The translations under genes and the position numbers were made by a program. From Prochlorococcus sp. AG-355-N16 (GTDB taxonomy: Bacteria > Cyanobacteriota > Cyanobacteriia > PCC-6307 > Cyanobiaceae), in NCBI GenBank assembly GCA_003278545.1, contig QCEF01000006.1:1-64000 (forward strand): 64,000 bases of DNA, in the 5' to 3' direction. Within the stretch, counting starts at the first letter, position 1; the number at the start of each line of letters is the position of its first letter. Shown here piece by piece: positions 27,671 through 36,836 of the stretch. The notes under the pieces were generated by a model. That model saw only the letters and a program-made list of their open reading frames with translations, was not told the origin of the DNA and made no database searches.

Positions 27671-28471
27671 TTACAAAAGAAATGGAATCTTTGATCTCAA
27701 TCTATTTAAATAAAGAAGTGAAAAAATAACTCCAAAAAAATTCATCAATAAGACACTTATTAGTGGAAATAAATTTAGGTTTCCTTCTATAATTGAGTCT
27801 CTTAACTGACTTATTACTAAATAGATAGGATTTAAATTTACAATCCAAATCAAATTACCCAAGTTTTCTTTCATATATAAAATTGGTGAAAGAAGAAAAG
27901 TTAATTGCAAAAGAATAGGAACTAATTGATATATATCTCTGAAACGTACTCCTAGTAGGCAAATCAAAAGTGGACACCAAAACATAAAAATTAGAAAATT
28001 TATAAGAGGTAAAACTGAAATGAAGAGATTTATAAATATTGATTTATCAAAAAATATAAGAGCAAAAAAGACTATAAAAAAAGACTGTATAAAGTTATGA
28101 AGTTGAAAAGACCATTCTTCAAATGGATAAAAAAGAATATTTAAATTTGTATTTTTTATTTTAATTTCATTTTGAATAAGAAGATTAGGAGCAGATCCTA
28201 TAGAAGTACTAATCGAGGACCATAAAACCATGCCCAAACCAAGATAAACAACATACTTATTAAAATTATCCACTTTAAATACTGTTCCGTATACAACTGA
28301 CAATAAAGATATGGATAATAAATTTGAAAGCCCTAACCAAAAACTTCCTAAGGATGTCCTAGCAAATCGCTCTTCAGTTCTAGACCATGCAGTAAACCAC
28401 CATACCTTTCGAAGTTTTATAGCTTCAAAAAGAATATTCAATATTTGTATTTTTTTTTTATTTTTAATCAT
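27671..28471 (-). CDS. ABC-2 polysaccharide exporter permease (Wzm-like)
   Basis: Multi-TM; overlaps the Wzt-like gene. Confidence 0.85.
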   Translation of the reverse strand: MIKNKKKIQILNILFEAIKLRKVWWFTAWSRTEERFARTSLGSFWLGLSNLLSISLLSVVYGTVFKVDNFNKYVVYLGLGMVLWSSISTSIGSAPNLLIQNEIKIKNTNLNILFYPFEEWSFQLHNFIQSFFIVFFALIFFDKSIFINLFISVLPLINFLIFMFWCPLLICLLGVRFRDIYQLVPILLQLTFLLSPILYMKENLGNLIWIVNLNPIYLVISQLRDSIIEGNLNLFPLISVLLMNFFGVIFSLLYLNRLRSKIPFLL

Positions 28472-29229
28472 ATTTTTTCTTCATAAAAATTTAGAGCTTT
28501 TTCAATAGGACCATCATATGCGATTGCACCTTTTTCAAAAACCAAACCTCTTTTGCAGAATCTTATAAGCAATTCATTGGAATGAGAAGCTAAAAATAAT
28601 GTTCCTGAATTAGAGATAAAATCAGTCAATCTGTTATATGCTTTTTTTTGAAAATCTATATCCCCAGTCGCAAAACCTTCATCTAATGCTAAGCACTCAT
28701 GAGAACATCCAGTCAAAATTGCAAATTGCAATCTAGAGAGCATTCCTTGACTATATGTTTTTAAGGGTAAATATATATATTCTCCTAAACCAGAAAAATC
28801 TATTACATTTATACAAAAATTCTCAAATCCCTTAAGATTTTGATTTATTAAAAGGTAATGTGCCTTCATTGCTTTAATTCCGCTTAATTCTTCACTTGTC
28901 AAAAGACTTTTATGTATCATTGGATATATTTTTGATCTTGTTTTAATTGTTCCTTTAGACAAGCTATATATGCCTGATATTAATCTTAGGAAAGTTGTTT
29001 TACCAGCTCCATTATGGCCAATAAGTCCAACTCTCTCACCTTCTAAAAATTTTATATTTAGATTATTTAATGCATTTATGTAAGTAATATTTTTAATCTT
29101 TTTAAATTTTCCTCCTGTTAAAGAATTGATAAAAGAAGATTTCAAAGTTCTGTTTGTATTATGAAATAAAGGTATATCTAATGAAGCTGATTTTAATTCC
29201 AATATGATTTTGTTTTTTTTCTTAGTCAT
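28468..29229 (-). CDS. Polysaccharide ABC exporter ATPase (Wzt/KpsT-like)
   Basis: 'GLIGHNGAGKTTFLRLISGIY', 'YSQGMLSRLQFAI', 'LDEGFATGD'. Confidence 0.85.
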   Translation of the reverse strand: MTKKKNKIILELKSASLDIPLFHNTNRTLKSSFINSLTGGKFKKIKNITYINALNNLNIKFLEGERVGLIGHNGAGKTTFLRLISGIYSLSKGTIKTRSKIYPMIHKSLLTSEELSGIKAMKAHYLLINQNLKGFENFCINVIDFSGLGEYIYLPLKTYSQGMLSRLQFAILTGCSHECLALDEGFATGDIDFQKKAYNRLTDFISNSGTLFLASHSNELLIRFCKRGLVFEKGAIAYDGPIEKALNFYEEKI

Positions 29230-29328
29230 CTAAATAAATATTTTCCTCATATAAAATTGCATTTTAAATAAGATATTTACAAGAAATTAACTTAAATAAT
29301 TGCCGAAGTCAATATATAATATCATTAT

Positions 29329-30060
29329 TTGCGAATAGTTAATTTGATTTTAAAAATGGAATATAAAGTACTTGAGGAGTTATCAAAATATGGCTTATTA
29401 ATTGAATTCTTAAAATCAAAAATTTTAGAAAACAAAATAAAAGATATTAATTTAAGTGAAGATGAAAAAGCTGATGCTAGAAATCACTATACAAAATTTT
29501 TTTCTCTTAAAAATGAAATCCTAATAGAAGAACATAGAAAAAAAAATTTATTAAGTAGAGAAAATTTAATTTATAGAATGAATTTAAATAAAAAAGTCCA
29601 AAAATATTGCGAAGACAAATATGATGAATTTATTGGGAAGGAATACCTTTCAAATAAAGAAAAAATGGATATTGTCAAATACAGTATGCTTCGAGTGAAA
29701 GAATATGGATTAGCTATGGAGTTATATTTAAAAATAAAAGATGATAATGAAGATTTTAATAAATTAGCTGGAATTCATTCTATAGGAATTGAAAAAAAAA
29801 CTAATGGAGTAATTGGACCATTACCACTTGAGAGAATTAATGAACTAATGAGGCCAAAACTTAGCAAAAATAAATTAAATATTTTAAATAAACCGTTTAA
29901 AATTAATAATGAATGGATACTTTGCAGATTAGAGGAATACAAAGAATCTAAATTAGATGATAAGACAGTGATGAATTTAAAAAGTAAGATACTTGACAAT
30001 GAGATAGAGCGTGAAATTCTGAATGTTTATAATAAAGAATTGAATACAATTTTAAATTGA
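29329..30060 (+). CDS. PpiC-like peptidyl-prolyl isomerase-type protein, possibly T1SS-associated
   Basis: 'HSIGIEKKTNGVIGPLPLERINELMRPKL…KPFKINNEWILCRLEEYKESKLDD' parvulin-like; TTG start or ATG at 29356. Confidence 0.65.
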   Translation: MRIVNLILKMEYKVLEELSKYGLLIEFLKSKILENKIKDINLSEDEKADARNHYTKFFSLKNEILIEEHRKKNLLSRENLIYRMNLNKKVQKYCEDKYDEFIGKEYLSNKEKMDIVKYSMLRVKEYGLAMELYLKIKDDNEDFNKLAGIHSIGIEKKTNGVIGPLPLERINELMRPKLSKNKLNILNKPFKINNEWILCRLEEYKESKLDDKTVMNLKSKILDNEIEREILNVYNKELNTILN

Positions 30061-30278
30061 TTTTGAAAAATAACTATTTTTTATTTTTATTTACAATTTT
30101 TGTAAGTACTTCTTTTTCATTATCTTTCTATTTAATTAAAGATTTAGTTAGAAAGGGAAATTGCATTGAAGTAAAAAGTGAGGAATTTCTTTCTTCAAGA
30201 AAATTTGATTTAAGAAATACCTCAACAAAAAAAATAAAGAAAATTGTTAGTGCTGAAGCTTATAAATTATGTAATTAA
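30057..30278 (+). CDS. Small membrane-anchored hypothetical protein
   Basis: 73 aa; TM followed by soluble tail; overlaps the end of the PpiC-like gene. Confidence 0.5.
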   Translation: MILKNNYFLFLFTIFVSTSFSLSFYLIKDLVRKGNCIEVKSEEFLSSRKFDLRNTSTKKIKKIVSAEAYKLCN

Positions 30279-30350
30279 AATAATTTTCATCTTTAAGATA
30301 AAAATTATTAAAATAAAATGTAAATCAAATTTTGATATTCATTTTCACTC

Positions 30351-33300
30351 ATGTGTAAATACTGCGTATCGATTTCCTCAGAATTTGAATATGTTGATTT
30401 ATCAGACTCGCTTTCCTCAATTGGGGCTGATAATAATAGATCCCCTAATTCTAATTTAGACAGAGTTGATCCTAATTTGCTCGTTAGTGCTTATTTTGGA
30501 GATGTTTTAGCAGGACATATTAATTGGTCTGGAGGGAATGAAACTGTTAAATACTTCATCTATGATCAAGCGGACACATTAAATATAAATGTTTGGAATT
30601 ATGATGGAACATCTCAAACTGGAACTGAAACAGCTACAACAATCGCTCATAATAATGATTCTGAAAGTTTTATTAGAAATATATTTAATACATTAGATTC
30701 TCTTGTTGATATTGATTTTGAAGAGGTCAACTCTTTTGATGATTCAGATTTAGATATTATCTCTGTTTCTGACTACTCATCTTGGTCTTCAGGTGTTGTA
30801 GGTCAAGTTGAAAACGGAGCAGATGAATGGAATATTTTATGGAAAAATACCAATATTGGCGGATCTTTAAGTGATTTTGATAAAAATACAATCGTTCATG
30901 AAATAGGGCACGCTCTAGGTCTATCTCATCCAAATGAAGACCCTTACAATGCTGCATGGAATACAGTTGAAGACACTGTAATGTCCTACAACTCTAATTC
31001 AGGAACTTGGGGTTATGACTTTACACAGGATGATAATTCTGCTTTAGCTTCTATTTGGAATTCAGAAAACGACGATACCGCTGCTCCTACATTTTCCTCC
31101 GCAGCAACAAACTCTGCCGGCACAAAGGTAATTCTTACTTACAACGAGGCTTTATCTTCTACTACTGCAGCAACTTCTGCTTTCTCAGTTACATCAGGGG
31201 GTTCCAGTAATAGCGTTACTGCAGTAGCGATATCTGGATCAACTGTAGAACTTACACTTACAACAATTGTTAAAAATGATGAGGCAGTTACCGTTGCTTA
31301 CACTGATCCTTCCAGCAGTAATGACTCTAATGCAATCCAGGATTCTTCTGGTAATGATGCTATTTCTTTAAGCTCTACCAACGTTACCAATAATTCGACA
31401 GTAGCCTCTAGTAGCGGAGCAATATTAGGAACTAATTATTATAAAGTAGTCAATGGCTATGAATGGACTACTGCAAGGACAAATGCGCAGAACTTAGGGG
31501 GAGATCTAGTAGTAATAGACGACTCAACAGAAAATACATTTCTTATAGATAACTTTCGGAGTCAGATCGTAATTGATGATTGGGGTGGCGGAGCTAGAGG
31601 TGGTGCATGGATAGGTCTACACCAAAACACCACAAGAGCTGATAGAGCATGGGTAGATGGTACAACTATCAGCTATACAAATTATGGAACAAGCCAAGAC
31701 AAGGCGTCTTTGCCCTACCACGGCGGATATTTAATTTTAATGAAGCAAGGTGGTAATAATGATGATACGTGGTGGGTAGAGCCTGTAGACCCACTAACTT
31801 ATTACAATCTTAGTGAAAGTGCTTGGGCTTACAGATATGGAATTGCTGAAGTACCCTTATCATATTTTTCAATAAGTGATCTTAGTATCGACGAGGGCAG
31901 CACCGGTTCAGTAACTATTAGTAGGACTGGAGGCTCAGATTCTGTTCAGAATATCGTTGTCAGTTCAAATAATGCAACTGCATCTAATTCTGATTACACC
32001 TCTATTAGCCAAACTATTACTTTTGCCACAGGTGAAACATCAAAAACATTTAACTTTTCTGCATCCTCTGATTCTTTGTCAGAATCAAACGAGACATTAA
32101 CTATCAGCATTTCAGGATCAAGCTCAGATGATATCCCAGCTCAATTTACAGATAGTTCTTCAACAATTACGATTCGGAATATCGATTCAACTGCTCCTAC
32201 ATTTTCTTCTGCTGCTACCAATACTGCCGGGACAAAAGTAATCCTTACCTATAACGAGGCGTTATCTTCTACAACTGCAGCAACTTCTGCTTTTGCCGTA
32301 ACCACTGGTGGGTCCAGTAATGCCGTTACTAACGTAGCAATTTCAGGGTCAACCGTAGAACTAACTCTGACAACAACCGTTAAAAATGATGAGACTGTTA
32401 CCGTTGCTTACACTGATCCTTCCAGCAGTAATGACTCTAACGCAATCCAGGATTCTGCTGGTAATGATGCTATTTCCTTAAGCTCTACCAGCGTTACCAA
32501 TAATTCAACTGTTGCAGGGACTGCTCCTACATTTTCTTCTGCTGCTACCAATACTGCCGGTACAAAAGTAATCCTTACCTATAACGAGGCGTTATCTTCT
32601 ACAACTGCAGCAACTTCTGCTTTTGCCGTAACCACTGGTGGGTCCAGCAATAGCGTTACTAACGTAGCAATTTCAGGGTCAACCGTAGAACTAACTCTGA
32701 CAACAACAGTTAAAAATGATGAGACTGTTACTGTTGCCTATACAGATCCATCTAGCGGTAATGACTCTAATGCAATCCAGGATTCTTCTGGTAATGATGC
32801 TATTTCTTTAAGCTCTACCAGCGTTACTAATAATTCAACTGTAGAGAATACCTCAAGTTCTTCTGATTCATCTGATTCTTCTAGTTCTTCTGATTCTTCA
32901 AGTTCATCTGGGTCCTCAAATCCAACATTATCAAGCTCCTCCCCTTCAGATAATTCTTCAGCAGTTGCAGTAGGAAGTAATATTGTACTGAACTTTTCAG
33001 AAGTTGTTTATACCTCAAATGAAGATACAAATATATTCATATATAAATCATCGGATGATTCTATTGCAGAAATGATCCCAATAAGTGACGACAGAATTAC
33101 TGGTAGTGGAACCGAGCAAATAACAATTAATCCAGCCTCCGATTTGCTTGAAGACACAGATTATTATGTAATGATAACGCCGGTATCTTTTAAAGACTTA
33201 GCAGGAAATTTTTATCAAGGCATTCTTGATAGCACCAGCCTCAATTTTAAAACTGCATCATCTAGTTCTGCAGGTTCTTCTAGTTCATCTGATTCTTCTA

Positions 33301-34076
33301 GTTCATCTAGTTCTTCCTCATCCACTCCGATTACAGATGGTGTTGAGGTGGCACAAGTTAACTCTTCATATTCTGCAGATTCCAATGGATTTTCTAGTGT
33401 AAGTGGTTCTGCTCCAGTTACCATTACTACCTATACCATTGGTCAGGAAACAACTCTTGATTCCATAAAAGATTATGATGGCTTCCTACATGCCGGAGAT
33501 AATTTAGCTGCAACCGCATCATCTTATAAATACCAGGGGATGTTAGATGTAAATGGAGATGGCGTCTTTTCAGCTATCTTCACTAATAAATCATCTAAAA
33601 GATGGGTAACAGCAAAGGTTGATTCCACAACTGGTCAAATTGATTTTGATGATAATGGTAAAGGCGGCGGGACCAGAGTTGTTGGAATCTACGCAGATCC
33701 ACTAATTGCAGAAGGTGAAAAATACGGTGGGTTTTTATCAGATGGAACAACTCCAGCTCCTGCAAACTTCGGAGTTTCTGATGCAGATAGATATGTGGTA
33801 GTTAACGGAGAAAGAATTGATCGTTTAGCTCTTAATAGTCAGGTAAGATTCCAGAATGATTTAGAAATAGACAATTTAGTGGCTAAACATGCTGGAGATT
33901 ATGATTCTGACGGCGTGCATGAGGTTTACTGGAAAACAGCTGATGGCAGTGCTTATCTAAGATCATTAATGCATGCTGATGGAAATATTAGATATGCTAA
34001 TTACCAAAGTGAAACTCAAATGCGGGAATATTTAACTTCTAACGGTGATGAATCTGCAATAAATGATATTGTTTAA
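30351..34076 (+). CDS. 1241-aa secreted metalloprotease/adhesin: HEIGHALGLSH protease, three SWM-type repeats, C-type lectin-like domain, Calx-beta, Ser-rich linkers, shared C-terminal module (copy G, long subtype)
   Basis: Motifs read directly; SWM-like repeats 'APTFSSAATNxAGTKVILTYNEALSSTTAATSAF…'; C-term from ~33450. Confidence 0.85.
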   Translation: MCKYCVSISSEFEYVDLSDSLSSIGADNNRSPNSNLDRVDPNLLVSAYFGDVLAGHINWSGGNETVKYFIYDQADTLNINVWNYDGTSQTGTETATTIAHNNDSESFIRNIFNTLDSLVDIDFEEVNSFDDSDLDIISVSDYSSWSSGVVGQVENGADEWNILWKNTNIGGSLSDFDKNTIVHEIGHALGLSHPNEDPYNAAWNTVEDTVMSYNSNSGTWGYDFTQDDNSALASIWNSENDDTAAPTFSSAATNSAGTKVILTYNEALSSTTAATSAFSVTSGGSSNSVTAVAISGSTVELTLTTIVKNDEAVTVAYTDPSSSNDSNAIQDSSGNDAISLSSTNVTNNSTVASSSGAILGTNYYKVVNGYEWTTARTNAQNLGGDLVVIDDSTENTFLIDNFRSQIVIDDWGGGARGGAWIGLHQNTTRADRAWVDGTTISYTNYGTSQDKASLPYHGGYLILMKQGGNNDDTWWVEPVDPLTYYNLSESAWAYRYGIAEVPLSYFSISDLSIDEGSTGSVTISRTGGSDSVQNIVVSSNNATASNSDYTSISQTITFATGETSKTFNFSASSDSLSESNETLTISISGSSSDDIPAQFTDSSSTITIRNIDSTAPTFSSAATNTAGTKVILTYNEALSSTTAATSAFAVTTGGSSNAVTNVAISGSTVELTLTTTVKNDETVTVAYTDPSSSNDSNAIQDSAGNDAISLSSTSVTNNSTVAGTAPTFSSAATNTAGTKVILTYNEALSSTTAATSAFAVTTGGSSNSVTNVAISGSTVELTLTTTVKNDETVTVAYTDPSSGNDSNAIQDSSGNDAISLSSTSVTNNSTVENTSSSSDSSDSSSSSDSSSSSGSSNPTLSSSSPSDNSSAVAVGSNIVLNFSEVVYTSNEDTNIFIYKSSDDSIAEMIPISDDRITGSGTEQITINPASDLLEDTDYYVMITPVSFKDLAGNFYQGILDSTSLNFKTASSSSAGSSSSSDSSSSSSSSSSTPITDGVEVAQVNSSYSADSNGFSSVSGSAPVTITTYTIGQETTLDSIKDYDGFLHAGDNLAATASSYKYQGMLDVNGDGVFSAIFTNKSSKRWVTAKVDSTTGQIDFDDNGKGGGTRVVGIYADPLIAEGEKYGGFLSDGTTPAPANFGVSDADRYVVVNGERIDRLALNSQVRFQNDLEIDNLVAKHAGDYDSDGVHEVYWKTADGSAYLRSLMHADGNIRYANYQSETQMREYLTSNGDESAINDIV
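31081..32850 (+). repeat. Three ~330-bp SWM-type coding repeats (31081-~31405, 32191-32520, 32521-~32850)
   Basis: Copies 2 and 3 are direct tandem repeats, near-identical at nucleotide level. Confidence 0.9.
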
Positions 34077-34386
34077 AAATTAGAGCTATATTCAATATTA
34101 TTTTTATTTTCACCCCAACCAATTTCTGACTCAATAAATTCTTCATAAAAATTATCTATTGTTAAATTAAATTTACTTTTAAGTAGAAAAAATAACATGT
34201 TTGGATTTTATTAATTGCCTTGTTGTAGCAACCCATTTTGGAGATTTCATTTCTGCAACAAAAAAAATACTTCTAAGAGCATTTTAGAGAGCAGAATTGC
34301 ATAAACAAGCTTGGACAAGTACGTACAAAAGTTATGTTATTACTAAACGCCGTCTGAAAACTGTTGGTATGAATGGAAAAATTCAA

Positions 34387-34459
34387 TGGAGCCAAGGGGA
34401 TTTGAACCCCTGACCCCCTGCATGCCATGCAGGTGCTCTACCAGCTGAGCTATGGCCCC
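34387..34459 (-). tRNA. tRNA-Ala(GGC)
   Basis: GGGGCCATAGCTCAGCTGGTAGAGCACCTGCATGGCATGCAGGGGGTCAGGGGTTCAAATCCCCTTGGCTCCA folds as a cloverleaf; loop ATGGCAT gives anticodon GGC. Confidence 0.92.
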
Positions 34460-35147
34460 ATGATAATTTTTTTATAGCATTCCATTTATGCGAGACTCAC
34501 CTATACAAGTATCAAAATTATTTTCAGACTTTAGTGTTATATCTAATTTATGCAAAATAATCTGCACAAGATTGATTTACAAAAAGCAATGGATAATAAT
34601 TAAGATTAGTTAATCATATTGCCTCAGAAAAGTATTCTATTCTTTAATGGCAAAGGATAGGGTATTTAAGGCATTAAGTCTGGCAAACAAAAAAACTTTA
34701 AATAACTCACATGATCGTTGATGATTTTCAGGTTGAAAATATCGAATTAATCCTAACATCTATAGAATTTGAAAAAAAAATTTTTTCTTTTTTATAAATA
34801 TTTATTAAAAAGTTTTAAAAACTTAATTTACCAACGAAAAGTATTATTAACCGATACTTATAAAATTTCTATAGAGAAAAGTTAATTAAAATTAAAATTT
34901 AATTTAAATTAAAGAATAAATATTTACATCAAATAATTTGGGTATTAAACAAACCTTTAAAATAATGTTAAAGATAATAAAGGTTTTAAATAAGCTATTA
35001 GGATCTTATAAATATTCTTTTGGAAATTTATTAGGTTTAGTAGACGTTGTTAATTTTTTTCTTAATTTAGGTTTATAGTTATTTTTTTTATTTATAAAAA
35101 TAGTAAATTTATAGTATGAATAGCTAATTTTTAATAAAATTAACGAA

Positions 35148-35660
35148 ATGAGAATAAGTAAAGGCTATTGGATATGGGGATTATTCTCATCAAAAGATAC
35201 TTATTTTTTAAATCAAATTAAAGCTAAAGTTCAAAGTAAACTAAAAAGTCCATTTTTTCAAACCCACCTAACTCTTTCAGGACCTTATTTAAACATAAGT
35301 GATATTTTTTTAAACAAATTAAAAAATTTTGCAAAAGATAATTCTGCTATTAGTTTAAATGTTGATGGATACGATTTTAGACAAGAAATATATAAATCAT
35401 TTTTTATTGCAATTAAAAACTCTTGCAGTTTAAAGGAACTAAGAAGAAATATTTATAATTTAAGTAAATTTGATTTAGAAAATAATTATTCTCCACATAT
35501 TAGTTTATCTTATGGAAATCATGAATTAAAAGAAAAAAAAGAGTTGATTTCAAAATTATCTAAAATTAATAAATCTATTACACTATCAAAAATCGCATTG
35601 GTTTTTGTTGATGAGAATATAAATCTTTGGAAAATTATAGAAAGTTTTGACTTAAATTAA
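35148..35660 (+). CDS. 2H phosphoesterase superfamily protein (cyclic phosphodiesterase/2'-5' ligase-like)
   Basis: Two HxTL/HxSL motifs: 'THLTLSGPY' and 'PHISLSYGN'. Confidence 0.7.
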   Translation: MRISKGYWIWGLFSSKDTYFLNQIKAKVQSKLKSPFFQTHLTLSGPYLNISDIFLNKLKNFAKDNSAISLNVDGYDFRQEIYKSFFIAIKNSCSLKELRRNIYNLSKFDLENNYSPHISLSYGNHELKEKKELISKLSKINKSITLSKIALVFVDENINLWKIIESFDLN

Positions 35661-35842
35661 AAAAATTAATTAGTCAATTTTTTTATTATTGAAAACTTAC
35701 TTAAAAAACAAAAAGATCAAACTTTTTAGTGCTATTTTTTTTTCTATAGACTTAAATTTAAATATGTTTTAGCGGTACTATCTATCGTAATTAATCTATG
35801 AAAATAGGCTGGGAAAATTAAAATCCATACTAATAAAATAAA

Positions 35843-36751
35843 TTATTTAATAGTTTTAAATAATAGAGTATGAACTTTATTTGAGATGAAAAGTTTAAAT
35901 TTTCTAAACGGATCAAATAAATTTAATTTATCTAAAATTTCATAAAATTTGTTTTTGTATATAGCTTTATGACTTCCGAAATGTGCTACTACAGGTTTGC
36001 TAAGAAAACCACCGTAGAGATATAGTGGGTATTTTTTTTTGAAATTGGAAATCGATAAATTGAAATGATCCTGAAAAATTTTTTGAATAACAGGACCCTC
36101 TATGAATCCGCCAAACAATCCATTCCAATTTGGGATTTGAAAGTTAACATCGTTCCATAAATCTTGGCAATAGTTTTTTTCAGCTAGAAATGGTCCATTA
36201 TCATAGTAAGGGAAATAAAGTAAATTCTTATCGAAAACACAAGTTTCTGGATATTGTTTCACTCTTTCAATTAAATGATGATGCGGATACGAATTTTTTC
36301 TGTTTATATCTCTATTGAAACGTAACATCTTCCCATTGGCTTTGAAACAATTTTTTATTGTATCCCAATTAATTTTTTCTACAAAAAGATGATCATGTTC
36401 CCAAAATAATAAATAATCCTTAGATAAGTTTTTTAAACCTAATTTAAAGGCAAGAGATGCTGAAAGTTGAGATGGCATTCTAATTGAAGTTGGCGAAACA
36501 ATTAAATTTATGCCGCTGATATTCTGAAGTATTTCCTGATAATTTTGAGAGTATATAGAATCAAATTTGTAGTCATGCACAATTGTAAAATTAACTATTT
36601 GAGTTTTTGATTTTATATTATTTATTACATTTGTCATGAAATCGGATTTATCGATTCCTCTAGGAGTCAATAACATGCCTCCCCTCATCTCAGAAACATT
36701 TCTTATCGCTGAGGTGACTATTAAAGCTTCTGTATTATTAGGATCGATCAT
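35843..36751 (-). CDS. Glycosyltransferase-like protein
   Basis: 'DYLLFWEHDHLFVEKINWDTI' DXD-like; in sugar cluster. Confidence 0.55.
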   Translation of the reverse strand: MIDPNNTEALIVTSAIRNVSEMRGGMLLTPRGIDKSDFMTNVINNIKSKTQIVNFTIVHDYKFDSIYSQNYQEILQNISGINLIVSPTSIRMPSQLSASLAFKLGLKNLSKDYLLFWEHDHLFVEKINWDTIKNCFKANGKMLRFNRDINRKNSYPHHHLIERVKQYPETCVFDKNLLYFPYYDNGPFLAEKNYCQDLWNDVNFQIPNWNGLFGGFIEGPVIQKIFQDHFNLSISNFKKKYPLYLYGGFLSKPVVAHFGSHKAIYKNKFYEILDKLNLFDPFRKFKLFISNKVHTLLFKTIK

Positions 36752-36836
36752 ATATTTTTCATGGATTCTAATTTAATTATTTATCAATAACTAAACTACA
36801 AAATAACATAAAATAATCTTGCATAGTTTAATCTTT

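Noticed and set aside
33215-33424. Minus ORF rich in E/L/D
   Set aside because: Shadow of the Ser-rich linkers of exoprotein G
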